64,000 nt of DNA. Origin: an uncultured Lachnospiraceae bacterium (GTDB lineage Bacteria > Bacillota > Clostridia > Lachnospirales > Lachnospiraceae). The notes beneath the pieces are model-generated. The model was not told where the DNA came from, searched no databases, and was given only the letters and a program-made list of their open reading frames with translations. The stretch covers positions 62,001 to 126,000 of the forward strand of contig CANPTH010000001.1 in assembly GCA_947576945.1 (NCBI GenBank), in the 5' to 3' direction. Positions 45,420 through 56,019 of this stretch are shown here, piece after piece. Within the stretch, counting starts at the first letter, position 1, and the number at the start of each line of letters is the position of its first letter. Made by a program: the position numbers and the translations under genes.

Positions 45420-45463
45420 GTAATGTCAGGGACAGGATCTTTGGAACCAGACAGGTAATACCA
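45394..45463 (+). repeat. Tandem 35-bp duplication at the upp 3' end
   Basis: Two adjacent units begin GGGACAGAATCTTCGGAACC (45394) and GGGACAGGATCTTTGGAACC (45429), both ending near AGGTAAT. The first contains the upp stop codon; the second is noncoding. Confidence 0.85.
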
Positions 45464-45488
45464 GAATATATGACCGGAGGAAATATTT

Positions 45489-46166
45489 GTGAAGACTGGA
45501 AATGGAGTCTCGAAGATTCGAGGCGTTTTCCGATGTAATAAAATAGTGATCTTATGTGTACTTCTTGTGTGTGGTGTTCTGCTCACGGCCTGCGGACAGG
45601 ATGAGGAACTGACGGCTTATCAGGAAGACATGAATACGTTTTTTGAGCATATTGCTTCTTATCACGAAGGGATGAATGCGATCGATGCTTCCGCCCCGGA
45701 TGCAAAGAATCAGCTGCTTTCTTATCTGGATCAGCTGCAGACGGAGTTTGCCTGGATGGCGGAACTTACTGTACCGGATGAGTTTTCGGCAGTGGACAGT
45801 CTGGCGGATGAGGCGGACGAGAATATGCGGCAGGCAGTGGCGCTGTATCACAGCGCCTATGAGGCGGAAGTTTTCGACGAACCGACGGCGCAGGCTGCCA
45901 GAGAATATTATGACAGAGCAAATATCCGCATACAGTATATCGTCTCCATTCTGCACGGAGAGATTCCGGAGGGTGAAGGGATTACTTACACGGAAGAGAG
46001 CGGTATCCTGGGCGGCGGTTATCTGAATAAGGATGATGAGGAAGAGGATGGAGCCGAAGGAGAGACATCCTCAGAGACGCAGACGGAGACAGGTACAGAG
46101 GAAGCAGATGATTTCGATACGGACGATACCGTTTTCTATGAGGAAACGGATACGGATGAGGAATAA
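45489..46166 (+). CDS. Putative lipoprotein
   Basis: A 225-residue protein starting at GTG, with GGAGG 8 bases upstream. The signal peptide has a basic N-region, the hydrophobic run IVILCVLLVCGVLL, and the lipobox LLTAC, so Cys would be lipidated. Helical segments follow (SYLDQLQTEFAWMAEL), with a tail of about 45 residues very rich in Glu, Asp and Thr. No catalytic motif. It may form a short helical hairpin outside the membrane. Function is unknown; the neighbours upp and metH give no clear link. Confidence 0.8.
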   Translation: MKTGNGVSKIRGVFRCNKIVILCVLLVCGVLLTACGQDEELTAYQEDMNTFFEHIASYHEGMNAIDASAPDAKNQLLSYLDQLQTEFAWMAELTVPDEFSAVDSLADEADENMRQAVALYHSAYEAEVFDEPTAQAAREYYDRANIRIQYIVSILHGEIPEGEGITYTEESGILGGGYLNKDDEEEDGAEGETSSETQTETGTEEADDFDTDDTVFYEETDTDEE

Positions 46167-46226
46167 ATGTGATTACCATTGAATCATCAGCTGTATAAGA
46201 CAGAAAACAGGAGAGTACACGAGGGG

Positions 46227-48689
46227 ATGAAGAAACAGGAATTTCATGCATTGATGAAAGAAAATCCTATTTTTCTGGACGGAGCAACAGGATCGAATTT
46301 ACAGCGGCAGGGAATGCCCGCGGGAGTATGTCCGGAGCGGTGGATCCTGGAAAACAGGGAGGTTCTGATAAATCTTCAACGGGGTTTTGTGGATGCGGGC
46401 ACGAATATCGTCTATGCGCCTACGTTTACTGCCAACCGTATAAAGCTGGCAGAGTATGGATTGGAAGCACAGATCCGTGAAATCAATCGGGAGCTGGTGG
46501 CGCTGTCCAGGAAGGCTGTCGGTGACAGGGCTTTGGTAGCAGGTGACCTTACCATGACGGGGGCACAGCTGGCGCCGATGGGAAATCTCGACTTTGAGGA
46601 ATTGATCGATGTCTATAAGGAGCAGATCGCCTTTCTGGTGGAGGCTGGAGTGGATCTTCTGGTTGTGGAGACAATGATGAGCCTGCAGGAGACCAGGGCC
46701 GCACTGATTGCGGCGAAGGAGGTCTGCGAACTGCCGGTGATGGCTACGATGACTTTTGAGTCAGACGGCAGAACATTGTACGGGACGGATGCCGTGACGG
46801 CGGCTGTGGTACTGGAGAGCCTGGGCGCCGATGCGGTGGGGACCAACTGCTCTTCAGGACCGGATAAAATGCTGGATATAATCCGACAGATGGCCGAGGT
46901 TACTTCTGTACCGATCATTGCCAAACCCAATGCCGGACTTCCGTCTCTTGATCGGAACGGAGATACGGTCTATGATATGGATCCGGCTGTCTTTGGAGAG
47001 AGTATGAAGATGCTTGTAGAAGCCGGCGCCTCCATCGTAGGCGGCTGCTGCGGAACCACACCGGATCATATCAAAGCACTGCGCGGGGCGGTAAGCGCCA
47101 TGACGCTGCCACCCAGACAGATAACCGAAAAGCGGTATCTGACAAGTGAGCGGCAGACCATTGCCTTCGGGCTGGAGGATAATTTTGTCATTGTCGGGGA
47201 GCGGATCAATCCCACGGGGAAGAAGAAACTGCAGGAACAGCTGCGGGCCGGTTCCATGGAGCTGGTGGCTGATTTTGCCGAGGAACAAGAAGCCTGTGGC
47301 GCAGGCATTCTGGATATTAATATGGGGATGGGGGGTATTGACGAGAAGAAGATGATGCTGAAAGCCATCGATACGGTGAGCGGCATTACGAGTCTGCCTC
47401 TTTCTCTTGACTCCAGTCATGTAGATGTGCTGGAAGCAGCGCTGCGCAGATATCCGGGGAGGGCGTTGATTAATTCCATCTCTTATGAGAAGGCGAAAGT
47501 TGATGCCTTGTTACCGCTTGCGAAGAAGTATGGCGCGATGTTCGTTCTGCTGCCGCTGTCAGACGCGGGTCTGCCAGGAAGTCTGCAGGAGAAGATTGCT
47601 ATTATAGAGAAGATACAGGAACGGGCCTGTGCCATCGGCCTGACCAAAGAAGATATTGTAGTGGATGGCCTGGTGACAACGGTGGGCGCTAACAGGAATG
47701 CGGCGCTGGAGACGCTGGAGACAATCCGTTACTGTAAGGAACAGGGGCTGGCGACGATCTGCGGTCTTTCCAATATTTCTTTTGGACTGCCGGAGCGCAG
47801 TTTTGTCAATACGACATTTTTGACGATGGCGATTCAGGCCGGCCTGACCATGGCTATTGCCAATCCGTCTCAGGAGCTGCTTGTCAGCTGTGCTTTCGCA
47901 TCGGATCTTCTTCTGGGGAAAAAGGAGGCGGATCTGCGCTATATACAGCTGATGGATGCGGTAAAGGCCAAACGGGAAGCGATGGGTGTTACGCAGACGC
48001 AGGGTACAGGTATCCATATGCGTCAGACGGCTGCCGGGCAGGCTCAGGGCGGTACCGCGAAGGACAGGCTGTATGCCGACGTACTCAAAGGCAGCGGCGG
48101 CGCTATCGTGGAGGATACGAAGAAGGCGCTTGCGGAAGGTCATGAAGCGAAGGCGCTTTTGGATGAAGTTCTGCTGCCTGCTATCAATGAGGTGGGGGAG
48201 CTTTTTGACAGGGGAAAATATTTCCTCCCTCAGCTGATCGCCAGTGCAGAGGCTATGAAAGCCTCTATAGAGTATCTGGAACCGTTATTGATGGACAAAC
48301 AGTCTGCTCAGGAGATGCCCACGGTGGTGATCGCCACAGTAGAAGGGGATATCCATGATATCGGTAAGAATCTTGTGGCGTTGATGCTTAAAAACTATGG
48401 ATTTAAGGTGATCGATCTTGGCAAGGATGTGCCGAAGGAAAAGATCGTTGAGGCTGCAAAGGAACATCATGCTCAGGTTATCGCCCTGTCTGCCTTGATG
48501 ACGACCACTATGCGGCAGATGCAGCAGGTGATCGATTACGCAAGAATGCAGCAGGTAGATGCCAGGATTATTGTGGGCGGTGCCGTGATCACACAGGAAT
48601 ATGCGGATGAGATTGGGGCGGACGGATATTCCAAAGACGCGGCGGATGCCGTGAAGCTGACGAAACGGCTTCTGCAGATAGGAAAGTAA
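46227..48689 (+). CDS. metH: Cobalamin-dependent methionine synthase (short form)
   Basis: An 820-residue enzyme. Residues 1-300 are the homocysteine-binding barrel, with zinc cysteines in GTNCSSGP and GGCCGT. Residues of about 310-560 are the methyl-THF barrel (VGERINPTGKKKL, GAGILDINMGMGG). Residues 610-820 are the B12 cap and Rossmann domains with EGDIHDIGKNLV near residue 710, whose His coordinates cobalt. The C-terminal reactivation domain of E. coli MetH is absent, as in many Clostridia, so a separate activating protein is needed. The start is not certain: GAGGGG is very close to this ATG. Confidence 0.92.
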   Translation: MKKQEFHALMKENPIFLDGATGSNLQRQGMPAGVCPERWILENREVLINLQRGFVDAGTNIVYAPTFTANRIKLAEYGLEAQIREINRELVALSRKAVGDRALVAGDLTMTGAQLAPMGNLDFEELIDVYKEQIAFLVEAGVDLLVVETMMSLQETRAALIAAKEVCELPVMATMTFESDGRTLYGTDAVTAAVVLESLGADAVGTNCSSGPDKMLDIIRQMAEVTSVPIIAKPNAGLPSLDRNGDTVYDMDPAVFGESMKMLVEAGASIVGGCCGTTPDHIKALRGAVSAMTLPPRQITEKRYLTSERQTIAFGLEDNFVIVGERINPTGKKKLQEQLRAGSMELVADFAEEQEACGAGILDINMGMGGIDEKKMMLKAIDTVSGITSLPLSLDSSHVDVLEAALRRYPGRALINSISYEKAKVDALLPLAKKYGAMFVLLPLSDAGLPGSLQEKIAIIEKIQERACAIGLTKEDIVVDGLVTTVGANRNAALETLETIRYCKEQGLATICGLSNISFGLPERSFVNTTFLTMAIQAGLTMAIANPSQELLVSCAFASDLLLGKKEADLRYIQLMDAVKAKREAMGVTQTQGTGIHMRQTAAGQAQGGTAKDRLYADVLKGSGGAIVEDTKKALAEGHEAKALLDEVLLPAINEVGELFDRGKYFLPQLIASAEAMKASIEYLEPLLMDKQSAQEMPTVVIATVEGDIHDIGKNLVALMLKNYGFKVIDLGKDVPKEKIVEAAKEHHAQVIALSALMTTTMRQMQQVIDYARMQQVDARIIVGGAVITQEYADEIGADGYSKDAADAVKLTKRLLQIGK

Positions 48690-48709
48690 CTTACAGTGCA
48701 TATTTGATG

Positions 48710-48758
48710 AAACACCTGACCATTTCAGGGAAAGCCACACCATGCGGCACAGGTGTTT
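48710..48758 (+). repeat. Inverted repeat in the ilvB leader
   Basis: AAACACCTG and CAGGTGTTT, 9-bp arms separated by 31 bases, in the 88-base gap between metH and ilvB. No T-run. It may be an operator or a leader hairpin; I see no T-box element. Confidence 0.45.
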
Positions 48759-48777
48759 GAAAAAGGGAGAGTGAACT

Positions 48778-50394
48778 ATGTTAGGTGCAGACGCGATCGT
48801 AAAATGTCTGGAAGAAGAAGGAGTAAAGTATGTATTCGGTTATCCTGGGGTGGCGATATGCCCTTTTTTCAATAGTATTCTAAATTCCCCGGTGGAGACA
48901 ATATTGATACGCACGGAGCAGAACGCGGCTCATGCGGCCAGCGGGTTTGCCCGGGTGACGGGACAGGTGGGCGTCTGTGCCGTCACATCCGGCCCCGGAG
49001 CTACGAATGTGATCACCGGTATTGCTACAGCCTTTGCGGACAGTATTCCGCTTGTATGCATTACAGGACAGGTGAACAGTGAGCTGATTGGCTCTGATGT
49101 GTTCCAGGAGGCTGATATCACCGGTGCGGTGGAGTCTTTTGTCAAATACAGCTATCTGATAAAGGATGCGGCCGAGATACCGCGGGTCTTCAAAGAGGCA
49201 TTTTACATTGCCAATTCCGGACGGAAAGGGCCTGTTCTGATCGATGTGCCCATCGATATCCAGAATGCGGTTGTTAACAGATTCAAATATCCGGAAGAAG
49301 TCAGTCTGCGCACCTATAAACCGACCATCAGAGGGCATGCAGTGCAGATCCAGAAGGTGGTAAAGGAACTTTCCAAAGCGAAACGTCCTATTATCTGCGT
49401 GGGCGGCGGCGTGCTTTTAAGTGAAGCAGTGGAGGAATTCCGGTCCTTTGTGGAGAAACACCATGTGCCGGTTGTCTCTACGATGATGGGAATCAGCGCC
49501 ATGCCTACCAGACATCCGATGTATTACGGTATGGTAGGGAATAACGGACATCCATATGCCAACCGGGCCATGAACGAATCGGATCTCCTCATCATGGTAG
49601 GCGCCAGAGTGGCGGATCGGGCCGTAAGTCAGCCGGATCTGATCACGGAAAATAAGGTGCTGGTACATATCGATGTGGATCCGGCAGAGATCGGTAAGAA
49701 TGTAGGGCCAACCATCCCTCTGGTGGGTGATGCAAGGCATATTTTTGAAGACTTTAACAAGGAAAACTTTACCTGTGACCATGAAGAGTGGATCGGAACT
49801 CTGGATGCATATCGTTCCACCATGGCGCGGGTGCGAAAACCTGATCCGGCTTATGTAGATCCGGCGGAGTTTATCCGTATGCTGTCGGAATCCATGGAGG
49901 AGGATGCGGTCTATGTGGCTGATGTCGGGCAGAATCAGATCTGGTCCTGTAACTATCATATAGTTAAGAACGGAAGATTTCTGACTACGGGCGGCATGGG
50001 TACCATGGGGTACTCCATTCCGGCGGCTATGGGAGCCAAACTGGCTGCGCCGGACAGACAGGTGGTGGCGGTATGCGGCGATGGTTCTTTTCAAATGTCC
50101 ATGATGGAGCTGGCTACCATGCGGCAGTTCCATGTGCCGGTAAAGATCATCGTGCTTAAGAATAATTTTCTGGGGATGGTCAGGGAGTTTCAGCACTATA
50201 CCTACAAAGATAATTATTCGGTTGTAGATCTTTCGGGAAGCCCTGATCTGGAGAAACTGTCTTCGGCCTACGATATGAAGTTTATGCGGCTGCATACGAT
50301 GGAGCGTGCACAGGAAACAATCGAGGAGTTTCTGAAGAAGGACGAATCGGTGCTGTTAGAGTGCATCATCGATCCGATGGATCTGGTAAAATAG
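48778..50394 (+). CDS. ilvB: Acetolactate synthase large subunit
   Basis: A 538-residue ThDP enzyme, first common step of valine, leucine and isoleucine synthesis. The catalytic Glu47 is in RTEQNAAHAASGFAR. ThDP and Mg2+ bind in CGDGSFQMSMMEL...LKNN, near residue 440. FAD-domain and ThDP-domain order is normal. Slightly short at its C-terminus compared with E. coli IlvI, but this is common in Clostridia. GGGAGA precedes the ATG by 7 bases. It is followed within 16 bases by the first small subunit. Confidence 0.9.
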   Translation: MLGADAIVKCLEEEGVKYVFGYPGVAICPFFNSILNSPVETILIRTEQNAAHAASGFARVTGQVGVCAVTSGPGATNVITGIATAFADSIPLVCITGQVNSELIGSDVFQEADITGAVESFVKYSYLIKDAAEIPRVFKEAFYIANSGRKGPVLIDVPIDIQNAVVNRFKYPEEVSLRTYKPTIRGHAVQIQKVVKELSKAKRPIICVGGGVLLSEAVEEFRSFVEKHHVPVVSTMMGISAMPTRHPMYYGMVGNNGHPYANRAMNESDLLIMVGARVADRAVSQPDLITENKVLVHIDVDPAEIGKNVGPTIPLVGDARHIFEDFNKENFTCDHEEWIGTLDAYRSTMARVRKPDPAYVDPAEFIRMLSESMEEDAVYVADVGQNQIWSCNYHIVKNGRFLTTGGMGTMGYSIPAAMGAKLAAPDRQVVAVCGDGSFQMSMMELATMRQFHVPVKIIVLKNNFLGMVREFQHYTYKDNYSVVDLSGSPDLEKLSSAYDMKFMRLHTMERAQETIEEFLKKDESVLLECIIDPMDLVK

Positions 50395-50410
50395 AAAATG
50401 GGGGATGGCG

Positions 50411-50899
50411 ATGAAGAAAATATATTCGGTTTTGGTGGAGAACAGATCCGGTGTACTTTGCAAAGTGTCGGGGCTTTTTTCCAGAAGATCTTTCAATATT
50501 GACAGTCTGGCAGTAGGGGAGACGGACGATCCGACAACTTCCTGCATGACCATTGTCAGCAGCGGAGACGAGCGCACGCTGGAGCAGATCGAGAAGCAGC
50601 TGAACAAGAAGCTGGATGTCTTCAAGGTGAAGACGTTTGATGAGACGGCCAGCATCAGTCGGGAACTGATGCTGATGAAAGTCAAATATAACAAGGGTAA
50701 CCGCCGGGATATCATGGAAACATGTGAGATTATGAAGGCGCAGATCGTGGATATGTCCAAAAAGACGATGATCATTCAGATCTGTGACGTGCCGGAGCGG
50801 ATCCGGCTGTTCATCGGTATGATGCAGTCCATCAGTATTGTGGAGGTGGCACGTACCGGGACTCTGGCTCTGCAGAAATGCCTGGAGACGGATAACTAA
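50411..50899 (+). CDS. ilvN: Acetolactate synthase small subunit, copy 1
   Basis: A 162-residue ACT-domain regulatory subunit. YSVLVENRSGVLCKVSGLFSRRSFNIDSLAVG is the ACT fold that binds valine in feedback inhibition, followed by the C-terminal activating domain. The ATG at 50411 has a GGGGG at 6 bases; the track starts one codon pair earlier at 50405. Directly downstream of ilvB and likely co-translated. A paralogue follows at 51048, so the cell has two regulatory subunits for the large subunit. Confidence 0.9.
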   Translation: MKKIYSVLVENRSGVLCKVSGLFSRRSFNIDSLAVGETDDPTTSCMTIVSSGDERTLEQIEKQLNKKLDVFKVKTFDETASISRELMLMKVKYNKGNRRDIMETCEIMKAQIVDMSKKTMIIQICDVPERIRLFIGMMQSISIVEVARTGTLALQKCLETDN

Positions 50900-50915
50900 G
50901 GTGCCTGGCTGCGTG

Positions 50916-50936
50916 ACAGGCCGGTTTCCGGCCTGT
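50916..50936 (+). terminator. Hairpin after ilvN copy 1, weak terminator
   Basis: ACAGGCCGG-TTT-CCGGCCTGT is a perfect 9-bp hairpin. The following TTAAG has few T residues, so termination would be partial. Confidence 0.55.
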
Positions 50937-50968
50937 TAAGACGTCGTAAGCAGAATCGTTATAAGCGG

Positions 50969-50997
50969 TTGACTTTTGTCTGGTAAATTGTTAAAAT
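50969..50997 (+). promoter_or_regulatory. Sigma-A promoter for ilvN copy 2
   Basis: TTGACT, 17-base spacer, TAAAAT, so the second small subunit can be expressed apart from ilvB. Confidence 0.8.
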
Positions 50998-51047
50998 AAT
51001 GGACAGCGTGTGACAGATAAGCAGTCATGTGCGGAAAGGTTTACTTT

Positions 51048-51548
51048 ATGCAGAAGAAAGTATTTCAGTTATTAGTGGATAATACCTCCGGGGTGCTCAG
51101 CCGGATTGCAGGACTTTTTTCCAGGCGGGGTTACAACATTGACAGTATCACGGCAGGCGGGACCGCAGATGAACGTTTTACCCGTATTACGATCGTAACA
51201 TCGGGGGACGATGAGATCCTGGATCAGATCGAGAAGCAGGTGGCAAAGCTGATTGATGTACGGGACATCAAGGAATTAAAGCCGGAAGACAGTGTCTACA
51301 GAGAACTGGTCATGATCAAGGTTAAGACTTCTGCCGAAGAACGGCAGGGAGTGATTGCTATTGCCGATATTTTCCGGGCGAAGATTATTGATGTGGCGCC
51401 GGAAAGCCTGGTTATCGAATTGACCGGTACGCAGGATAAGGTGGGAGCATTTATCAATCTGCTGGAAAGCTATGAGATTCTGGAGCTTGCCAGAACGGGT
51501 ATCACGGGTCTGGGAAGAGGAATCGAGAATGTGACTTATCTGGAATAG
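51048..51548 (+). CDS. ilvN: Acetolactate synthase small subunit, copy 2
   Basis: A 166-residue paralogue of the preceding subunit. FQLLVDNTSGVLSRIAGLFSRRGYNIDSITAG is the ACT domain, with the classic GYNIDS(I/L)TVG-type segment that is closer to typical IlvH than copy 1 (SFNIDSLAVG). The C-terminal domain ends ELARTGITGLGRG. The track starts at 51027; ATG 51048, after GAAAGG, gives the family's normal start. Its own promoter and the preceding hairpin uncouple it from ilvB-ilvN1. Different ligand specificity of the two copies is possible. Confidence 0.9.
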   Translation: MQKKVFQLLVDNTSGVLSRIAGLFSRRGYNIDSITAGGTADERFTRITIVTSGDDEILDQIEKQVAKLIDVRDIKELKPEDSVYRELVMIKVKTSAEERQGVIAIADIFRAKIIDVAPESLVIELTGTQDKVGAFINLLESYEILELARTGITGLGRGIENVTYLE

Positions 51549-51586
51549 TGACGGATTGACAGAGGGAAAGATTCTCTCTTGTTATA

Positions 51587-52757
<1,171 letters not shown>

Positions 52758-52819
52758 TAGAATGCCGTGTCATCTGGCATTACCTCTAAAGTAGAAGCAG
52801 ACAGTTAAGAGAGCCTAAG

Positions 52820-53389
52820 ATGAATACACAGTCCAAAACCGATGTGGATCAGATGTTGGCAGAGAGCTTTAAGGATCTTGCGCTCAGAATGCCGATCGAT
52901 AAGATAACGATCAAGCAGATAACAGACGGGGCGGGTGTTATCCGCCCGACTTTCTACAATCATTTTCAGGACAAATATGAACTGCTGGAGTGGATCATCC
53001 GCGCGGAGGTGCTTGATCCGGTCATTCCGCTTATGCAGTCCGGGAATCTGAAAGACAGCATGGTGCAGATCTTTCACAACATGCATCAGAACAAGAAGTT
53101 CTATAAGAAGGTTACCCGTCTGGAAGGGCAGAACTCCTGTGAGAGTATCGCGAAGAAGTTCATTATGGAGATTCTTTTCACTTTCATTAATGAGAAGGTC
53201 GGGGAGAAGAAGCTGGCAAAAAGAGGTCTGACAGTCAGCATGGTGGCGGAATACTATGCACAGTCCATGGCTTTTGTCGTCATCCAGTGGACAAAGCTGG
53301 ATATGAGTCTGACACCGGAGCAGGTGGCGGATATTTTCGAGTATATTACGACGCATTCCATGGATGAAGTGATAGCAGAGATGAATTGA
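52820..53389 (+). CDS. TetR-family transcriptional regulator
   Basis: A 189-residue regulator. The N-terminal helix-turn-helix ([33 protein letters not shown]) is the TetR DNA-binding fold. The C-terminal ligand domain is all-helical, with no similarity I can name beyond TetR_C types of the DhaS group. It sits between ilvC and leuC and may regulate one of them, but no palindromic operator was clear nearby. A weak ribosome site is upstream. A terminator directly follows. Confidence 0.85.
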   Translation: MNTQSKTDVDQMLAESFKDLALRMPIDKITIKQITDGAGVIRPTFYNHFQDKYELLEWIIRAEVLDPVIPLMQSGNLKDSMVQIFHNMHQNKKFYKKVTRLEGQNSCESIAKKFIMEILFTFINEKVGEKKLAKRGLTVSMVAEYYAQSMAFVVIQWTKLDMSLTPEQVADIFEYITTHSMDEVIAEMN

Positions 53390-53392
53390 TAC

Positions 53393-53429
53393 CAGGGCTT
53401 GTCTGGGGTTTCCGGATAGGCCCTGTTTT
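53393..53429 (+). terminator. Rho-independent terminator after the TetR gene
   Basis: CAGGGCTTGTCTGG pairs with CCGGATAGGCCCTG along 14 positions (three G-T), loop GGTTT, then TTTTC. Confidence 0.85.
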
Positions 53430-53477
53430 CGAAGAGCAGAAAGCAGTATGAGAATAACAGGTAAGGAGAACTGGAGT

Positions 53478-54743
53478 ATGGGAATGACAATGACACAGAA
53501 AATTCTGGCGGCACATGCGGGGCTGGATCATGTGGAAGCGGGACAGCTGATTGAGGCCGATCTTGATCTGGTGCTGGGCAATGATATCACCAGTCCGGTA
53601 GCCATCAAGGAGATGGAGAAGATGAACGTGGACGGTGTATTCCACAAAGATAAGATAGCGCTTGTGCCGGACCATTTCGTGCCGAACAAGGATATTAAGT
53701 CGGCGGAGCACTGTAAGTGTGTGCGGGAGTTTGCAAAGCGCAATGAGATCACCAATTATTTTGAAGTGGGCGAGATGGGGATCGAACATGCGCTGTTACC
53801 CGAGAAAGGGTTGACGGTGGCCGGAGACGTCGTGATCGGTGCGGATTCCCACACCTGTACTTACGGTGCACTCGGCGCTTTCTCCACGGGCGTAGGCAGT
53901 ACGGATATGGCGGCAGGCATGGCAACTGGTAAGGCCTGGTTTAAAGTGCCGGCGGCGATCCGTTTTAATCTGACCGGCAAACCGGCAGAGTGGGTAAGCG
54001 GCAAGGATGTGATCTTACATATCATCGGCATGATCGGCGTGGACGGTGCGCTGTATAAATCCATGGAGTTCGTGGGAGATGGTATCCGGAATCTTTCCAT
54101 GGATGACCGTTTTACGATTGCCAATATGGCCATCGAGGCGGGCGGCAAGAACGGCATCTTCCCTGTAGACGAGCTGGCGGTGGCTTACATGAAGGAGCAC
54201 TCCACGAAAGAATATAAGATCTATGAAGCGGATGCGGACGCCGTGTACGATGAAGAGTATACCATTGATCTAAGCGCGCTTCGGCCGACCATTGCATTTC
54301 CCCATCTGCCGGAGAATACGAAGACCATTGACGAGATCACGGAAGATATCGCGATCGACCAGGTGGTGATCGGTTCCTGCACCAACGGCAGGCTGGACGA
54401 TCTGCGGATCGCTGCCAAAGTGCTTCAGGGCAGGCACGTGGCTTCGGGAATGCGCTGCATCGTGATCCCGGCTACGCAGGCGATCTACTTACAGGCGATG
54501 GAGGAGGGGCTTTTAAAGACCTTTATCGAGGCCGGAGCAATCGTGAGCACGCCTACCTGCGGGCCTTGTCTCGGCGGCTATATGGGTATTCTGGCAGAAG
54601 GGGAGCGGTGTGTCTCCACCACCAACCGTAATTTTGTAGGCCGCATGGGCCATGTTGATTCCGAGATTTATCTGGCCAGTCCGGCGGTAGCGGCGGCAAG
54701 TGCAGTGGCCGGAAAGATTTCCTGTCCCTGCAGGCTTGCATGA
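53478..54743 (+). CDS. leuC: 3-isopropylmalate dehydratase large subunit
   Basis: A 421-residue aconitase-superfamily subunit binding the [4Fe-4S] cluster: Cys in VIGSCTNGR, and two in [29 protein letters not shown] is the substrate region. It isomerises 2- to 3-isopropylmalate in leucine synthesis. The track starts at 53448; ATG 53478 has AAGGAG at 9 bases and matches [11 protein letters not shown]-type starts; a second ATG (53484) is possible. LeuC of this short form also occurs as homoaconitase; the leucine/valine neighbourhood favours leuC. Confidence 0.92.
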   Translation: MGMTMTQKILAAHAGLDHVEAGQLIEADLDLVLGNDITSPVAIKEMEKMNVDGVFHKDKIALVPDHFVPNKDIKSAEHCKCVREFAKRNEITNYFEVGEMGIEHALLPEKGLTVAGDVVIGADSHTCTYGALGAFSTGVGSTDMAAGMATGKAWFKVPAAIRFNLTGKPAEWVSGKDVILHIIGMIGVDGALYKSMEFVGDGIRNLSMDDRFTIANMAIEAGGKNGIFPVDELAVAYMKEHSTKEYKIYEADADAVYDEEYTIDLSALRPTIAFPHLPENTKTIDEITEDIAIDQVVIGSCTNGRLDDLRIAAKVLQGRHVASGMRCIVIPATQAIYLQAMEEGLLKTFIEAGAIVSTPTCGPCLGGYMGILAEGERCVSTTNRNFVGRMGHVDSEIYLASPAVAAASAVAGKISCPCRLA

Positions 54744-54787
54744 CAGATGACATAACAGAATAAAGAAAATAAAACGGAGGTAGGATC

Positions 54788-55276
54788 ATGCAATCAGCGA
54801 AAGGGATTGTTTTTAAATACGGGGACAATGTGGATACGGACGTGATCATTCCGGCACGGTACTTGAATTCTTCCGATCCGGCAGAACTGGCCACACATTG
54901 TATGGAAGATATTGACAGGGAATTTATACAGAAGGTGAGCAAAGGGGACATCATCGTGGCTACCAAAAATTTTGGCTGCGGTTCCTCCAGAGAGCACGCG
55001 CCGATCGCCATCAAGGCCGCCGGCGTAAGCTGTGTCATCGCCGAAACTTTTGCCAGGATCTTCTATCGGAATGCGATCAATATCGGACTGCCGATCATTG
55101 AGTGTCCGGAGGCGGCGCAGGCGATCGAGGCGGGCGATACCGTGGAAGTGAATTTCGATACCGGTGTGATCACGGATGTCACCAAAGGCACAACATATAA
55201 GGGGCAGGCATTTCCGGAATTCATGCAGAAGATCATTGCGGCGGAAGGGCTTGTGAATTATATCAATCAGAAATAA
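54788..55276 (+). CDS. leuD: 3-isopropylmalate dehydratase small subunit
   Basis: A 162-residue swivel subunit of the same enzyme. [16 protein letters not shown] opens it, and [18 protein letters not shown] is the substrate-binding loop. GGAGG is 7 bases before the ATG. Separated from leuC by 44 bases, and co-transcribed with it. leuA and leuB are not in this window. Confidence 0.94.
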   Translation: MQSAKGIVFKYGDNVDTDVIIPARYLNSSDPAELATHCMEDIDREFIQKVSKGDIIVATKNFGCGSSREHAPIAIKAAGVSCVIAETFARIFYRNAINIGLPIIECPEAAQAIEAGDTVEVNFDTGVITDVTKGTTYKGQAFPEFMQKIIAAEGLVNYINQK

Positions 55277-55304
55277 GGTATTTTAGATTTTATAACATTG
55301 TGTA

Positions 55305-55328
55305 GAAGCCGTCAGAAATGACGGCTTC
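55305..55328. terminator. Hairpin between leuD and the acetyltransferase, probable bidirectional terminator
   Basis: GAAGCCGTCA-GAAA-TGACGGCTTC, a perfect 10-bp stem with a GAAA tetraloop, between convergent genes. T-runs are weak on both strands. Confidence 0.6.
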
Positions 55329-55335
55329 ACTGCAT

Positions 55336-55947
55336 TCATACATCTGTTCGATTGAGCTGCCTGATCACACGGCAGGGATTACCGACGGCCAGAGAATTTG
55401 CCGGGATATCCTTTGTCACAACGCTTCCGGCGCCGATCACGGAGCCGTCGCCGATGGTCACACCGGGCAGGACGATCACGCCGCCGCCCAGCCAGCAGCC
55501 GTTCCCGATGTGGATCGGCAGGGCATAAGTGCGGCAGAAGTATTGTCCGGTTCCGGGACACCAGTCAGGAGTCAGACGGTCAGTCAGTTCTACGGGATGC
55601 GTCGCCGTATAGAGCTGCACATTGGAGGCGATCAGAACATCGTCTCCGATGGTTATCGTATTGCAGTCTACGAATGTACAGTTCATGTTTACGGATACAT
55701 TGTTTCCCAGATGGATATTTCGTCCATAATCACAGATAAAAGGCAGGCCAACGGATACGTTCGTCCCGAGGCTGCCAAATAGCTGCTTTAGGATATTGGT
55801 TTTTTCGCTTTTCTGCTCATAGGCAAGAGCATGATACTCTTTCAGCAGTTTTCTGGCCTGGGTCTTATATTCCAGAAAGATCCCATCATGGCAGTTATAA
55901 TATTCACCGGCCATGCATTTTTCCAGTTCATTCGTACATTCACTCAT
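55336..55947 (-). CDS. Sugar O-acetyltransferase (maltose/galactoside type)
   Basis: A 203-residue left-handed beta-helix enzyme using acetyl-CoA. The N-terminal maltose acetyltransferase helix has CMAGEYYNCHDGIFLEYKTQARKLL-like sequence. Hexapeptide repeats run from about 75 to 190 (IHLGNNVSVNMNCTFVD, ITIGDDVLIASNV, VTIGDGSVIGAGSVV). The catalytic His is in TATHPVEL. On the minus strand CGGAGGT lies upstream of the start. Acceptor sugar is unknown; these enzymes often acetylate free sugars as detoxification. Confidence 0.92.
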   Translation of the reverse strand: MSECTNELEKCMAGEYYNCHDGIFLEYKTQARKLLKEYHALAYEQKSEKTNILKQLFGSLGTNVSVGLPFICDYGRNIHLGNNVSVNMNCTFVDCNTITIGDDVLIASNVQLYTATHPVELTDRLTPDWCPGTGQYFCRTYALPIHIGNGCWLGGGVIVLPGVTIGDGSVIGAGSVVTKDIPANSLAVGNPCRVIRQLNRTDV

Positions 55948-56019
55948 TCGGTCATACCTCCGGGGACAGCGTTCGGTTTTAAGATTATAGATATAACACC
56001 TTTAATTATCCTTGTTGGT

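Noticed and set aside
48690-48777. T-box or leucine/valine attenuator before ilvB
   Set aside because: The gap is only 88 bases, with no T-box sequence, no leader peptide rich in Val/Leu/Ile and no terminator; only a simple inverted repeat.
50987-51000. Rex operator at TTGTTAA
   Set aside because: Only one half-site; the second half does not match TTAACAA, and it overlaps an ordinary -10 region.
55318-55782. 154-residue + strand frame
   Set aside because: Antisense of the acetyltransferase, whose family motifs are clear on the minus strand.
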